A stretch of 64,000 nucleotides of DNA from Bradyrhizobium sp. WSM1743. Lineage in GTDB: Bacteria > Pseudomonadota > Alphaproteobacteria > Rhizobiales > Xanthobacteraceae. The translations under genes and the position numbers were made by a program. The stretch is taken from the NCBI RefSeq assembly GCF_000473065.1, contig NZ_AXAZ01000009.1:1-64000 (forward strand), given 5' to 3'. The stretch's first letter is position 1. Each line of letters begins with the position of its first letter. Shown piece by piece: positions 34,475 to 41,622 of the stretch. The notes beneath the pieces were generated by a model. That model had not been told where the DNA came from, did no database searches, and worked only from the letters and a program-made list of their open reading frames with translations.

Positions 34475-35290
34475 ATGAGTAAGGTACTGGTCGTGACATC
34501 AGGCAAGGGCGGGGTCGGCAAGACCACGACGACTGCCGCGCTCGGAGCGGCGCTCGCGCAGCGCGGCGACAAGGTGGTCGTCGTCGATTTCGACGTCGGC
34601 CTGCGCAACCTCGACCTCGTCATGGGTGCCGAACGCCGCGTCGTGTTCGACCTCATCAACGTGGTGCAGGGCGTCGCAAAGCTGCCGCAGGCGCTGATCC
34701 GCGACAAACGGCTGGAGAATCTCTGGCTGCTGCCGGCTTCGCAAACCCGCGACAAGGACGCGCTGACCGAAGAGGGCGTCGGCAAGGTCATCGCCGAGTT
34801 GCGCAGCCGCTTCGACTGGGTGATCTGCGACAGCCCGGCCGGCATCGAGCGCGGCGCCTCCATGGCGATGCGTTTCGCCGACGAGGCCGTGATCGTCACC
34901 AATCCGGAAGTCTCCTCGGTGCGCGATTCCGACCGCATCATCGGCATGCTCGACTCCAAGACGGTGCGGGCCGAGAAGGGCGAGCGCGTCGAGAAGCACA
35001 TTCTCATCACCCGCTACGATCCCTCGCGCGCCGCGCGCGGCGAGATGCTGACCATCGACGACATCCTCGAGATCCTTGCCACGCCCCTGCTCGGCATCAT
35101 CCCCGAGAGCCAGGACGTGTTGAAGGCCTCCAACGTCGGCACGCCGGTGACTCTGTCGAACGCGGACGGCGCGCCGGCGCGGGCCTATATAGATGCGGCC
35201 AAGCGCCTCTGCGGCGAGAACGTGACGATGCATGTTCCTGCCGAGCGCAGAGGTCTGATGGATCGTCTGCTGCGACGGAGGGCTGCATGA
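34475..35290 (+). CDS. minD: Septum site-determining ATPase MinD
   Basis: The 271-residue ParA-family ATPase has the deviant Walker A VTSGKGGVGKTTTTAALGAA, switch I DFDVGLRNLDLVMGAE, and switch II ICDSPAGIERGA. The C-terminal amphipathic membrane-targeting helix is RRGLMDRLLRRR. MinD recruits MinC to the membrane and is released by MinE. Its stop overlaps the minE start by four bases. AGGAGA upstream supports the ATG. Confidence 0.97.
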   Translation: MSKVLVVTSGKGGVGKTTTTAALGAALAQRGDKVVVVDFDVGLRNLDLVMGAERRVVFDLINVVQGVAKLPQALIRDKRLENLWLLPASQTRDKDALTEEGVGKVIAELRSRFDWVICDSPAGIERGASMAMRFADEAVIVTNPEVSSVRDSDRIIGMLDSKTVRAEKGERVEKHILITRYDPSRAARGEMLTIDDILEILATPLLGIIPESQDVLKASNVGTPVTLSNADGAPARAYIDAAKRLCGENVTMHVPAERRGLMDRLLRRRAA

Positions 35291-35568
35291 GCATGGGTCT
35301 GCTTCGACTTCTCCGCGGCAAGAAGGCCTCGGCACCCGTCGCTCGCGAACGGCTGCAGATCCTGCTTGCCCATGAACGCGGAATGCGCGGCCAGCCCGAT
35401 CTGCTCGGTGTGCTGCGTGAGGAAATTCTCGCCGTCGTGTCCAAGCACGTGATGCTGGACCCGACCAAGGTCATCGTCCGGCTCGAGCGCGGCGACGAGG
35501 TCTCGACCCTGGAGGTCGACATCGAGGTGCCCAACGACTTCGAGCGCAAGAGGGTGGCGGTCGCGTAG
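35287..35568 (+). CDS. minE: Cell division topological specificity factor MinE
   Basis: The 93-residue protein has the short N-terminal membrane/MinD-binding region (GLLRLLRGKK, ARERLQILLAHERG) and the C-terminal dimerisation domain (EEILAVVSKHVMLDPTKVIV, STLEVDIEVP). It stimulates MinD ATPase to set up pole-to-pole dynamics. The ATGA overlap with minD indicates coupling. A strong hairpin terminator follows at 35606-35638. Confidence 0.95.
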   Translation: MSMGLLRLLRGKKASAPVARERLQILLAHERGMRGQPDLLGVLREEILAVVSKHVMLDPTKVIVRLERGDEVSTLEVDIEVPNDFERKRVAVA

Positions 35569-35605
35569 GCGACGCGGCCGAAGGCTCCCTTTTGGGGTGG
35601 GTGAG

Positions 35606-35640
35606 AAGGCGGTCCGCCGGGCATGGCGGGCCGCCTTTGT
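35606..35640 (+). terminator. Terminator of minCDE
   Basis: AAGGCGGTCCGCC (35606-35618) pairs with GGCGGGCCGCCTT (35625-35637) at 12 of 13 positions around a 6-base loop, followed by TTGT. It lies 37 bases after the minE stop. Confidence 0.75.
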
Positions 35641-35758
35641 CTTCGGCTCACGTCGTCTTTGGGCTCACATCGATCGGACGGAACGCGCTCCGGGCTTCGA
35701 TCGTTGTGAACAACCCGCGGGAGCGTTGCACCACGGTTGGTCAGACGGGAGAGCGCCC

Positions 35759-35944
35759 ATGATGTCCGAGGTCCAGGTCCATACCGTTGCCCGGCAGATG
35801 CTCGAACAGCACGGTTTTGCTGCGATCGCGAAGGCCGCCGAGCAGGCCCAGGCCTGCGAGGGCCGCGGCGAGGCCGAAGAGGCCAAGGAGTGGCGTCACA
35901 TCGTGGACGCCATGAAGATCATGCGCGGCCCGCATCAGAGCTGA
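35759..35944 (+). CDS. Small conserved-looking helical protein
   Basis: The 61-residue protein (MMSEVQVHTVARQMLEQHGF, AAIAKAAEQAQACEGRGEAE, EAKEWRHIVDAMKIMRG) is predicted entirely helical and cytosolic. GGGAGAG five bases upstream of ATG 35759 supports expression. No domain name is recognised with confidence. The composition and clear ribosome site make it a likely real gene of unknown role. Confidence 0.6.
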   Translation: MMSEVQVHTVARQMLEQHGFAAIAKAAEQAQACEGRGEAEEAKEWRHIVDAMKIMRGPHQS

Positions 35945-35965
35945 CATTCACAGGCCCGGACGCGC

Positions 35966-36214
35966 TCAACGCTCCCCGCGGTCAGCACCTTGCTGCGAAT
36001 TGCGATTGTGTGTCTGGGGCTGCGCGCGCTCGCCCGACTCCTTGCAGGGGAGCGGTTCCCACGTGCCGTCCGGCGCCTGCTGATAGGCGCTGCAGGACGA
36101 CGAGGTGGATTTTTCCTCGCCCTTCTGGGCGTCGGAATTTCTCGCCAGTGCGGGCGCAGTCAGCACCGCGGCGGCTGCAATCGCGCCGGCGAAAGCGAAA
36201 TGGATACTCCGCAT
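35966..36214 (-). CDS. Small secreted hypothetical protein
   Basis: The 82-residue product has a signal peptide (MRSIHFAFAGAIAAAAVLTA, PALA). A polar mature part has two cysteines (SSSCSAYQQAPDGTWEPLPC). AGGAGGTCCTC directly precedes the ATG, a very strong ribosome site. No family is recognised. It is probably periplasmic with one disulphide. Confidence 0.6.
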   Translation of the reverse strand: MRSIHFAFAGAIAAAAVLTAPALARNSDAQKGEEKSTSSSCSAYQQAPDGTWEPLPCKESGERAQPQTHNRNSQQGADRGER

Positions 36215-36325
36215 GAGGACCTCCTGTTCGAATTCGAGGAGGCCGCATGCTTTCGAGGATTGTGACGATTTTGGGCCGCAGCAGAGGTTCCGTCCTGGCG
36301 CGCTTAACGCGGCGAAGCCGGCGTG

Positions 36326-36718
36326 CTAGCCGCCCTTGCTGCGGATCAGGCCGGCGAGATTGGTCTTTTGCGCCTCGCACCAGCCGGGCATGCCGAGGCG
36401 GCGCTGGTCCATGTCGGTCGCCTGGGTCGCGACCGCGACCTCGGCCATCAGATCGTCGTCCTGCTTCTCGCCCATCTTGCCGCCGGTGTGCATCCAGGCG
36501 ATCGCCTTGCGCACCTTCTCGGTGGTGCCGTCGGGCAGGTGCATCTGCTGCGCCCGCTGCACGAGGTCCTGATAGACGAGGTCCGTGTTGGGGCACTCGA
36601 CCTTGGCGGCGAAGGCCTGCAAGACCATCGTCACATAGGTCGACCGCGGCGGCGCGTCGCCCGCCAGGGCCGGCGCAGCCAGCAGCAACAGGCCCGTCAT
36701 CAGAAGACCGGTGCGCAT
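36326..36718 (-). CDS. Secreted hypothetical protein
   Basis: The 130-residue protein has a signal peptide (MRTGLLMTGLLLLAAPALAG) and a mostly helical mature part with two cysteines (AKVECPNTDL and MPGWCEAQK), suited to one disulphide. GGAGG lies upstream of the ATG. No domain is recognised. It is transcribed in the same direction as the small secreted gene at 35966, 112 bases apart. Confidence 0.6.
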   Translation of the reverse strand: MRTGLLMTGLLLLAAPALAGDAPPRSTYVTMVLQAFAAKVECPNTDLVYQDLVQRAQQMHLPDGTTEKVRKAIAWMHTGGKMGEKQDDDLMAEVAVATQATDMDQRRLGMPGWCEAQKTNLAGLIRSKGG

Positions 36719-36846
36719 CCTTGGAACCTCCTCCGTTTTTTGAGAGGCTAGCGTCCGGCGCGCCGCTCGGCAATGGGGCCGGAGCGCGATTGTCGTCCGT
36801 CCGGACGGTGGGCTAACCTGGCGCCTCCCCAGCCTCGGAGCGCAAC

Positions 36847-37629
36847 ATGAGCCTGTTCAGCACGCCGTTCGATCCCGCACGCGACACCGCGCTCGTCACC
36901 GGCGCGGGCAACGGCATCGGCCGCGCCATCGCGCTAGGCTTGGTCGGCGAGGGCGTCCGCACCATGTTCGCGGATGTGAGCGCGGAGCGGGTGCGTGCCG
37001 CGATCAGCGCGAGCGAGAAGCCGGGCCTGGCGGTGCCTTGGGTCGGCGATCTCGCCAGGCTGGAGGCCTGCGACGAGCTGCTGGCCGCCGCACATGCCGC
37101 GCTGGGCGAGGTCACGCATTTCGTCCACAGCGCCTCACCGCCGCGGCGGGAGGCCGATCATGCGCTCGCGGTCGATCGCAGGACCTGGCAGGAGATGCAC
37201 GCCGTCAATCTCGATGCCGGCTTTCACCTGGCGCGCGAGCTTGCGAAACGGCTGATCGCGGCGAAGCGGCCAGGCTCGTTCTTGTTTCTCACCTCGCTGC
37301 ATGCGGACACCCCGCGCAACCTGCCGCATTATTCGACGGCGAAGGCGGGGCTGGGGATGCTGGTGAAGGAGCTCGCCAAGACGTTTGGCCGCCATGATAT
37401 CCGCGTCAACGCGCTGGTGCCCGGCGCGATCGCAGCCGGTGGCTTTGTCGCGGATCCCGCGCTGGCCCGGCACATTCCGCTCGGGCGTCTCGGCGAGGCC
37501 AAGGACCTCGTGCCGATGGCGCTCACGGTGCTGTCGAACGAGCTTTCCGCTTACGTCACCGGCGCAGCGTTCGTCGTCGACGGCGGATTGTCGCTGACGA
37601 ACTGGTTCGAGCCGCCGGCGCTGGATTAG
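36847..37629 (+). CDS. Short-chain dehydrogenase/reductase
   Basis: The 260-residue SDR has the cofactor loop TALVTGAGNGIGRAIALGLV (TGxxxGIG), the catalytic serine region FLFLTSLHADTPRN, and YSTAKAGLG with the Tyr and Lys. The C-terminal signature is LSNELSAYVTGAAFVVDGGL. It oxidises or reduces an alcohol/carbonyl with NAD(P)(H); the substrate is unknown. It is a single gene ending in a small hairpin at 37630-37651. Confidence 0.88.
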   Translation: MSLFSTPFDPARDTALVTGAGNGIGRAIALGLVGEGVRTMFADVSAERVRAAISASEKPGLAVPWVGDLARLEACDELLAAAHAALGEVTHFVHSASPPRREADHALAVDRRTWQEMHAVNLDAGFHLARELAKRLIAAKRPGSFLFLTSLHADTPRNLPHYSTAKAGLGMLVKELAKTFGRHDIRVNALVPGAIAAGGFVADPALARHIPLGRLGEAKDLVPMALTVLSNELSAYVTGAAFVVDGGLSLTNWFEPPALD

Positions 37630-37651
37630 CCTAAAGCGGAATGGCTTTAGG
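37630..37651 (+). terminator. Hairpin after the SDR gene
   Basis: CCTAAAGC (37630-37637) pairs with GCTTTAGG (37644-37651) around a 6-base loop, one base after the SDR stop codon. It may terminate transcription, but a T run is lacking. Confidence 0.4.
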
Positions 37652-37675
37652 TTGAATCGATGGCCGCGGTTCCTT

Positions 37676-37803
37676 CACCTCTCCCGCTTGCTTGCGGGAG
37701 AGGTCGGCGCGAAGCGCCGGGTGAGGGCTTTCTCCTCTTGGAGATTGTCCCATTGCGGAAGCACCCTCTCCCCAACCCTCTCCCGCAAGCGGGAGAGGGA
37801 GCG
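37676..37803. repeat. Long intergenic repeat (cctctcccgc family)
   Basis: It starts with cacctctcccgcttgcttgc and ends with ctctcccgcaagcgggagag. The central part (gagattgtcccattgcgg, caccctctcccc) reappears as its reverse complement in the repeat at 53954-54118, so the two are inverted copies about 16 kb apart. Confidence 0.75.
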
Positions 37804-37842
37804 CACCTCAGTCGCAGCAATCGAGCTTCATTTCATCGCGCT

Positions 37843-38073
37843 CTAGCGCTGCCAGGCCGGCACCGGATCGAGCGGCGTGCGATAGAGCTCGTTGTGATCG
37901 CGATCGGTGACGCGCACGGCGCAGCCCTTCTGCTGCAGCTCCGGCTTCACCTGTGACAGCTCGCAGGCCAATTGATCGGCGCGATCGGAGGCAACCTCGA
38001 TGTCTTCGAGGATGATTCCACCCTGGTTCTTGAACTCTTCACCAACCACGAGATCGAAATAGTAGTAGGGCAT
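37843..38073 (-). CDS. DUF6894-like small protein
   Basis: The 76-residue protein starts MPYYYFDLVVGEEFKNQGGI with ILEDIEVASDRADQLACELS following. This is the pattern of the small rhizobial family now called DUF6894: an aromatic N-terminus, then a D/E-rich turn, then a helix. GGGGAAT upstream supports ATG 38073. Function unknown, predicted cytosolic. The 380 bases upstream hold only the hairpin at 38299-38341. Confidence 0.6.
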   Translation of the reverse strand: MPYYYFDLVVGEEFKNQGGIILEDIEVASDRADQLACELSQVKPELQQKGCAVRVTDRDHNELYRTPLDPVPAWQR

Positions 38074-38298
38074 CCGAATTCCCCGGTGTGACGATCTGAG
38101 CTTCAGTGCAAGTCTCAACACATGTCGGATAGTACCACTGAGTCGATATCTACCGAATGAACAGGCCGCGCAATCTCTGGGCTTATGGCGCAGAAATGAT
38201 GTGCAGCGTGCGGGCTCGTTAAGAGTTTATTAAATATGTCTGCGCGATCATAAGGCATGGAATTGCAGCAGAACCGGGCTCCGGGAACCGGCAGCTGC

Positions 38299-38341
38299 AA
38301 GAGAAGGCCGGCGGCATAGATCCCGACGGCCTTTTCTCTTG
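38299..38341. other. Inverted repeat in a gene-free stretch
   Basis: AAGAGAAGGCCG pairs with CGGCCTTTTCTCTT (one bulged position pair) around about 16 bases. It lies in the otherwise empty region 38074-38453 and could be a bidirectional terminator or part of a small RNA. Nothing else is recognised in this gap. Confidence 0.4.
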
Positions 38342-38453
38342 AACGGAAGACGACCCAAGGCATCGCTTCCCGTAATCGCCCGGACTCAACGCGTCACGCC
38401 GACTCGGACAGCGTGCGCGATGTTGTGGCATGGTGGTGTCGCCTGCCGCTGCG

Positions 38454-39515
38454 CTAGCGCAGCGGCATTGGCGGACGCACGACAGGCCCGTCGTCATCGG
38501 CAACGGCTTGCGTCGTCGCAACGGGCGGTGCTGGCGGCGGGGCTGCGGTTGCCTGCGATGGCGGCGGAGGCGCGAGCGGCGCGGGCGAGTAGGCCGGCAT
38601 GTAGGTCCGCGTCACAGCCGGTTTGACAGGCGGCTTGGGCTTGTGAACCGGCGGCGCGGCAGGCTGCGGCGGGAGCGCAGCAGCGCGCGGGCGCGGATCG
38701 GCCGGCCTCGTCTCAGCCGCCACGGGCTTTGGCGCAGGCAGCTTCGCCATCTCACGCGCCATCTGCTCCTGTCCTGCCTTCAACTCGGCGATGTTGGCCT
38801 TGAGCTGCTCGATCTGCTGCGCCATCGCGGCGAGATCGTTCGTCATTGACTGCAACGACTGCGCGGTGTCGGGCTGCGCCGTTGCGGGCGCGGCGGCAAG
38901 CTGGGTCGCAGGCGGCGTCGCAGCTTGATCGGCCGCTTGTTCGGTTGCCGCCGGTGCTGCGGGCGGGGCAGCTTCTACCGCCGCGACGGGCGTCGTCTGC
39001 GATGTCGAAGACATCAGCGACATGGAAGGCATCAGCGACGTCAACACCGGCGTCCATTCGGCGAGCATTTGCTTTGCTGTGTCGCCGTGCTTCTCCCAGG
39101 CGATGGTGGCGGCCACGCCGGCGCCTGCAAACAGGAACGTGGCGAACGCGCCGCGCAGCCACTTGCCGATCGCGGATCGCTTCTGCCTGACAGGACCATC
39201 GCTAGACGTGACGCGGACAGCCGTGTCGACCGACGGTGCCGCGGCGGCCTTTCCGTAGACGACGTTGATGGTGGGCTCGGGCGCGCGCGGCGGCTCCAGA
39301 GTGAACTTCGGCTCCGGAGTAAACTTTGCCTCCGGAGTAAATTTGGGCTCCGGACGCGGCGCGATCTCCGGCGCCAGCGCAGGCGACACGCTCGCTGGCC
39401 GTGAGGCCAGCACGATCTCCGGAGAGATCTGAAGCGCGTCGTGCGGATCGTTGTCCTTGATCGTGTCCTTCACGATCTCATCGACGATTTGCTTGGCGTT
39501 CAGCGTCGCGAGCAT
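38454..39515 (-). CDS. Membrane-anchored coiled-coil, proline-rich protein
   Basis: The 353-residue protein has a cytoplasmic N-terminus with tandem PEPKFTPEAKFTPEPKFTLE repeats (about 60-90). One membrane helix follows at about 125-145 (FATFLFAGAGVAATIAW), then an alanine/proline-rich stretch and a coiled coil at about 225-270 (MTNDLAAMAQQIEQLKANIA). It ends in a long proline-rich tail. AGGAG before ATG 39515 fixes the start. The gene at 56399-57412 has the same architecture. A structural or envelope-spanning role is likely but unproven. Confidence 0.65.
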   Translation of the reverse strand: MLATLNAKQIVDEIVKDTIKDNDPHDALQISPEIVLASRPASVSPALAPEIAPRPEPKFTPEAKFTPEPKFTLEPPRAPEPTINVVYGKAAAAPSVDTAVRVTSSDGPVRQKRSAIGKWLRGAFATFLFAGAGVAATIAWEKHGDTAKQMLAEWTPVLTSLMPSMSLMSSTSQTTPVAAVEAAPPAAPAATEQAADQAATPPATQLAAAPATAQPDTAQSLQSMTNDLAAMAQQIEQLKANIAELKAGQEQMAREMAKLPAPKPVAAETRPADPRPRAAALPPQPAAPPVHKPKPPVKPAVTRTYMPAYSPAPLAPPPPSQATAAPPPAPPVATTQAVADDDGPVVRPPMPLR

Positions 39516-39815
39516 CGCAGCTCCTTTGAAGCCCAGTTGTTTGACGTCTAGGTCGTCCGCATTGGCGCGGCACCGATCTGTTGAGGTGAGCCCATCTCGA
39601 ACCCCAAGTCGGCCTCCATGGCGCACGAGTCCAGCCGGGTTTGACCAAAGCAAGGCGAGGGGGTGGAGATGATGCGACAGTCTTCCGCCGTTTGTGGTGA
39701 TGGAACCCGGTTTGTCGAACACGCGCAATTGTTCCGTCCTGCCTTGTTTTCAGCACGATTTGGGCAGCATGTGGCGACGCTGGGAGTGCTGCTATCCGCT
39801 ATCGGGGGGCCGGTG

Positions 39816-40469
39816 GTGTCAAGATCTCTACTCGTTTTGTTCGTCGCGACCTTGCTGCCGTTGGGCGGCTGCATGCAGACGACACTTTCGCCATCGACGA
39901 ATGCGAGCATGACGCCGCGCGACCGTCAGTTGCTCGCGCACACGCCTTACGCGCAGGCGAACGTGCCTGAGCAATATCTCCGCCATATCGTGGACTACCA
40001 CCGCAAGGAGCAACCGGGCACGATCCTGGTCGATACCGATGCGCGCTATCTCTATTACGTGCTGCCCGAGGGCAAGGCGATCCGCTACGGCGTTGCGGTC
40101 GGTGAGGAAGCCATGGCGTTCTCCGGCGTCGCGCGGGTCGGCCGCTTGGCGGAATGGCCGGACTGGGTTCCGACAGCGGATATTCAGGCGCGGCTCGGTC
40201 CGTATCCGGCGCGCGTTCCCGGCGGTCCCGCCAATCCGCTGGGCGCGCGGGGCATCTATCTCTATGTCGGCAACAAGGACACGCTCTACCGCATCCACGG
40301 CACCAACCAGCCCGAATATATCGGGCAGGCGATCTCGTCCGGCTGCATCCGGATGCGCAACGAGGACGTCATCGATCTCTACGACCGGGTGAAGCTGGGC
40401 TCGACCGTCGTGGTACTGCCGCCAGGGCAGAGCGCGCAGGCCGAAACGGGCGGGCGCTGGCGCGGGTGA
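39816..40469 (+). CDS. L,D-transpeptidase (YkuD), probable lipoprotein
   Basis: This protein of about 217 residues starts with a lipoprotein signal (LLVLFVATLLPLGGC, lipobox LGGC). A YkuD domain follows from about residue 75: TILVDTDARYLYYVLPEGKA, YRIHGTNQPEYIGQAISSGC then IRMRNEDVIDLYDRV, giving the catalytic HxxxN...SxGC(I/V)R motif. It cross-links or trims peptidoglycan 3-3 bonds or attaches proteins. GTG 39816 (with GGGGGG upstream) places the signal at the N-terminus; a start at 39663 would bury it. It is divergent from the coiled-coil protein gene. Confidence 0.82.
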   Translation: MSRSLLVLFVATLLPLGGCMQTTLSPSTNASMTPRDRQLLAHTPYAQANVPEQYLRHIVDYHRKEQPGTILVDTDARYLYYVLPEGKAIRYGVAVGEEAMAFSGVARVGRLAEWPDWVPTADIQARLGPYPARVPGGPANPLGARGIYLYVGNKDTLYRIHGTNQPEYIGQAISSGCIRMRNEDVIDLYDRVKLGSTVVVLPPGQSAQAETGGRWRG

Positions 40470-40514
40470 GCGAGCGACCGGTCAGTTCGAGTTTTGGTGC
40501 GTTGTTATGCGCTG

Positions 40515-40946
40515 CTACTCAGGCCGAGCGATGCGCCATTGCAGTGTCGTGGCATTGCCGTTGGCATCGCCCGGCGCCTTGTCGGCCGGCGAGGTGTAGA
40601 GCGGACGATAGCGGTACGCCCACATCTTGCTGCCGTCGTTGCGGCTGATCACGGTGAAATCGCCGACGGCCTTGGCGTCGGCGGTCGCCGCCAGCGGCAC
40701 CCAGCTCTCGGTGCACTTGCCGTTGCAGTTCGAGGTCTTTCCGGTGGTGTCGCGCTCGTAATAGTAGAGCGTCATGCCCTTGAGATCGACGAGCTTGGGA
40801 CCCTGCTTGGTGAGGACTACCTTCGCCGGTGCTGTCGTCGCCTCGGGTTTCGGCGGGGGCGGGGCGTCGCCGCCGCCATGGCCGTTGGCGAGCGCGTGAC
40901 CGGTCGAGAGCGCGATGGCCGCGGCCATAACGAGGAACCTGAACAT
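40515..40946 (-). CDS. COG4315-type secreted repeat protein
   Basis: The 143-residue protein has a signal peptide (MFRFLVMAAAIALSTGHALA). The 'secreted repeat of unknown function' fold follows: LVDLKGMTLYYYERDTTGKT, NCNGKCTESWVPL with paired cysteines, and MWAYRYRPLYTSPADKAPGD. Family members are periplasmic or lipoproteins with no assigned reaction. It is convergent with the transpeptidase gene. Confidence 0.8.
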   Translation of the reverse strand: MFRFLVMAAAIALSTGHALANGHGGGDAPPPPKPEATTAPAKVVLTKQGPKLVDLKGMTLYYYERDTTGKTSNCNGKCTESWVPLAATADAKAVGDFTVISRNDGSKMWAYRYRPLYTSPADKAPGDANGNATTLQWRIARPE

Positions 40947-41063
40947 CCGAAACTCCGCCCCGCAAGGTTAATCGCGCGTTAGACGCCCAATGCGGCCGAC
41001 GTTAGCAGTCGAAGGTTAGTTCCTGGTTTCGTGCGCTGCGACAAATACGGACGTGGTGCGGGA

Positions 41064-41528
41064 TCAGACCTGCGCATCGCGCAGCGGGGCGCGGCTGAGC
41101 TGATTGCCCGCGGCGATGGCTTTGCGCAGCAGCCGCATCAGCTCCTCGCCCTCCTTCGCGCTGAGCCCACGCAGCATGATGCGCTGCGCAGATTCGACGG
41201 CGGGCGTGATCTTGCGCAGCGTGCGCCGGCCTTCGTCGGTGATCTCGAGCTCCCGCGCGCGGCGGTCGCGGCTGGAGGGGCGGCGCTCTATGAGGCCCTT
41301 CTGGACGAGACGATCGATCACGCCGGTGATGGTGGTGCGATCGTAGGCGATCAATCCCGCGAGCGTCACCTGGTCCAGCCCCGGATTGGCCTTGATGGTC
41401 GCAAGCGCAGCGTATTGCACCGGCGTGAGATCGAAGCCGGCGTCTTCGACCTCGGCCAGGAACACCGCGACCGCGATCTGCTGGAAGCGGCGCGCCAGAT
41501 GCCCGGGCATGTCGTTGTTGTCTTTCAC
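41064..41528 (-). CDS. MarR-family transcriptional regulator
   Basis: The 154-residue winged-helix protein has the MarR core: LTPVQYAALATIKANPGLDQ, VTLAGLIAYDRTTITGVIDR, LVQKGLIERRPSSRDRRARE with the DR-R wing, then the dimerising last helix. It is divergent from the aromatic hydroxylase gene at 41623, the arrangement seen for MobR and mobA in Comamonas. It probably represses the hydroxylase and itself and is released by an aromatic substrate. Confidence 0.85.
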   Translation of the reverse strand: MKDNNDMPGHLARRFQQIAVAVFLAEVEDAGFDLTPVQYAALATIKANPGLDQVTLAGLIAYDRTTITGVIDRLVQKGLIERRPSSRDRRARELEITDEGRRTLRKITPAVESAQRIMLRGLSAKEGEELMRLLRKAIAAGNQLSRAPLRDAQV

Positions 41529-41555
41529 TAAGTTCGGCTCCTAGGCCCGCGCTCG

Positions 41556-41587
41556 TTGACAAGTATACTGATAGTCAGCATACTGAT
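41556..41587 (+). promoter_or_regulatory. Promoter and candidate MarR operator of the hydroxylase gene
   Basis: TTGACA (41556-41561) and CATACT (41579-41584) are separated by 17 bases. Overlapping them are two direct copies of ATACTGAT (41565-41572, 41580-41587) and the inverted repeat CTGA-TAG-TCAG (41568-41578). Bound MarR here would block the promoter. Confidence 0.55.
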
Positions 41588-41622
41588 CAATATCAAACAG
41601 AACGCTCGCGGGAGAGGTGCTC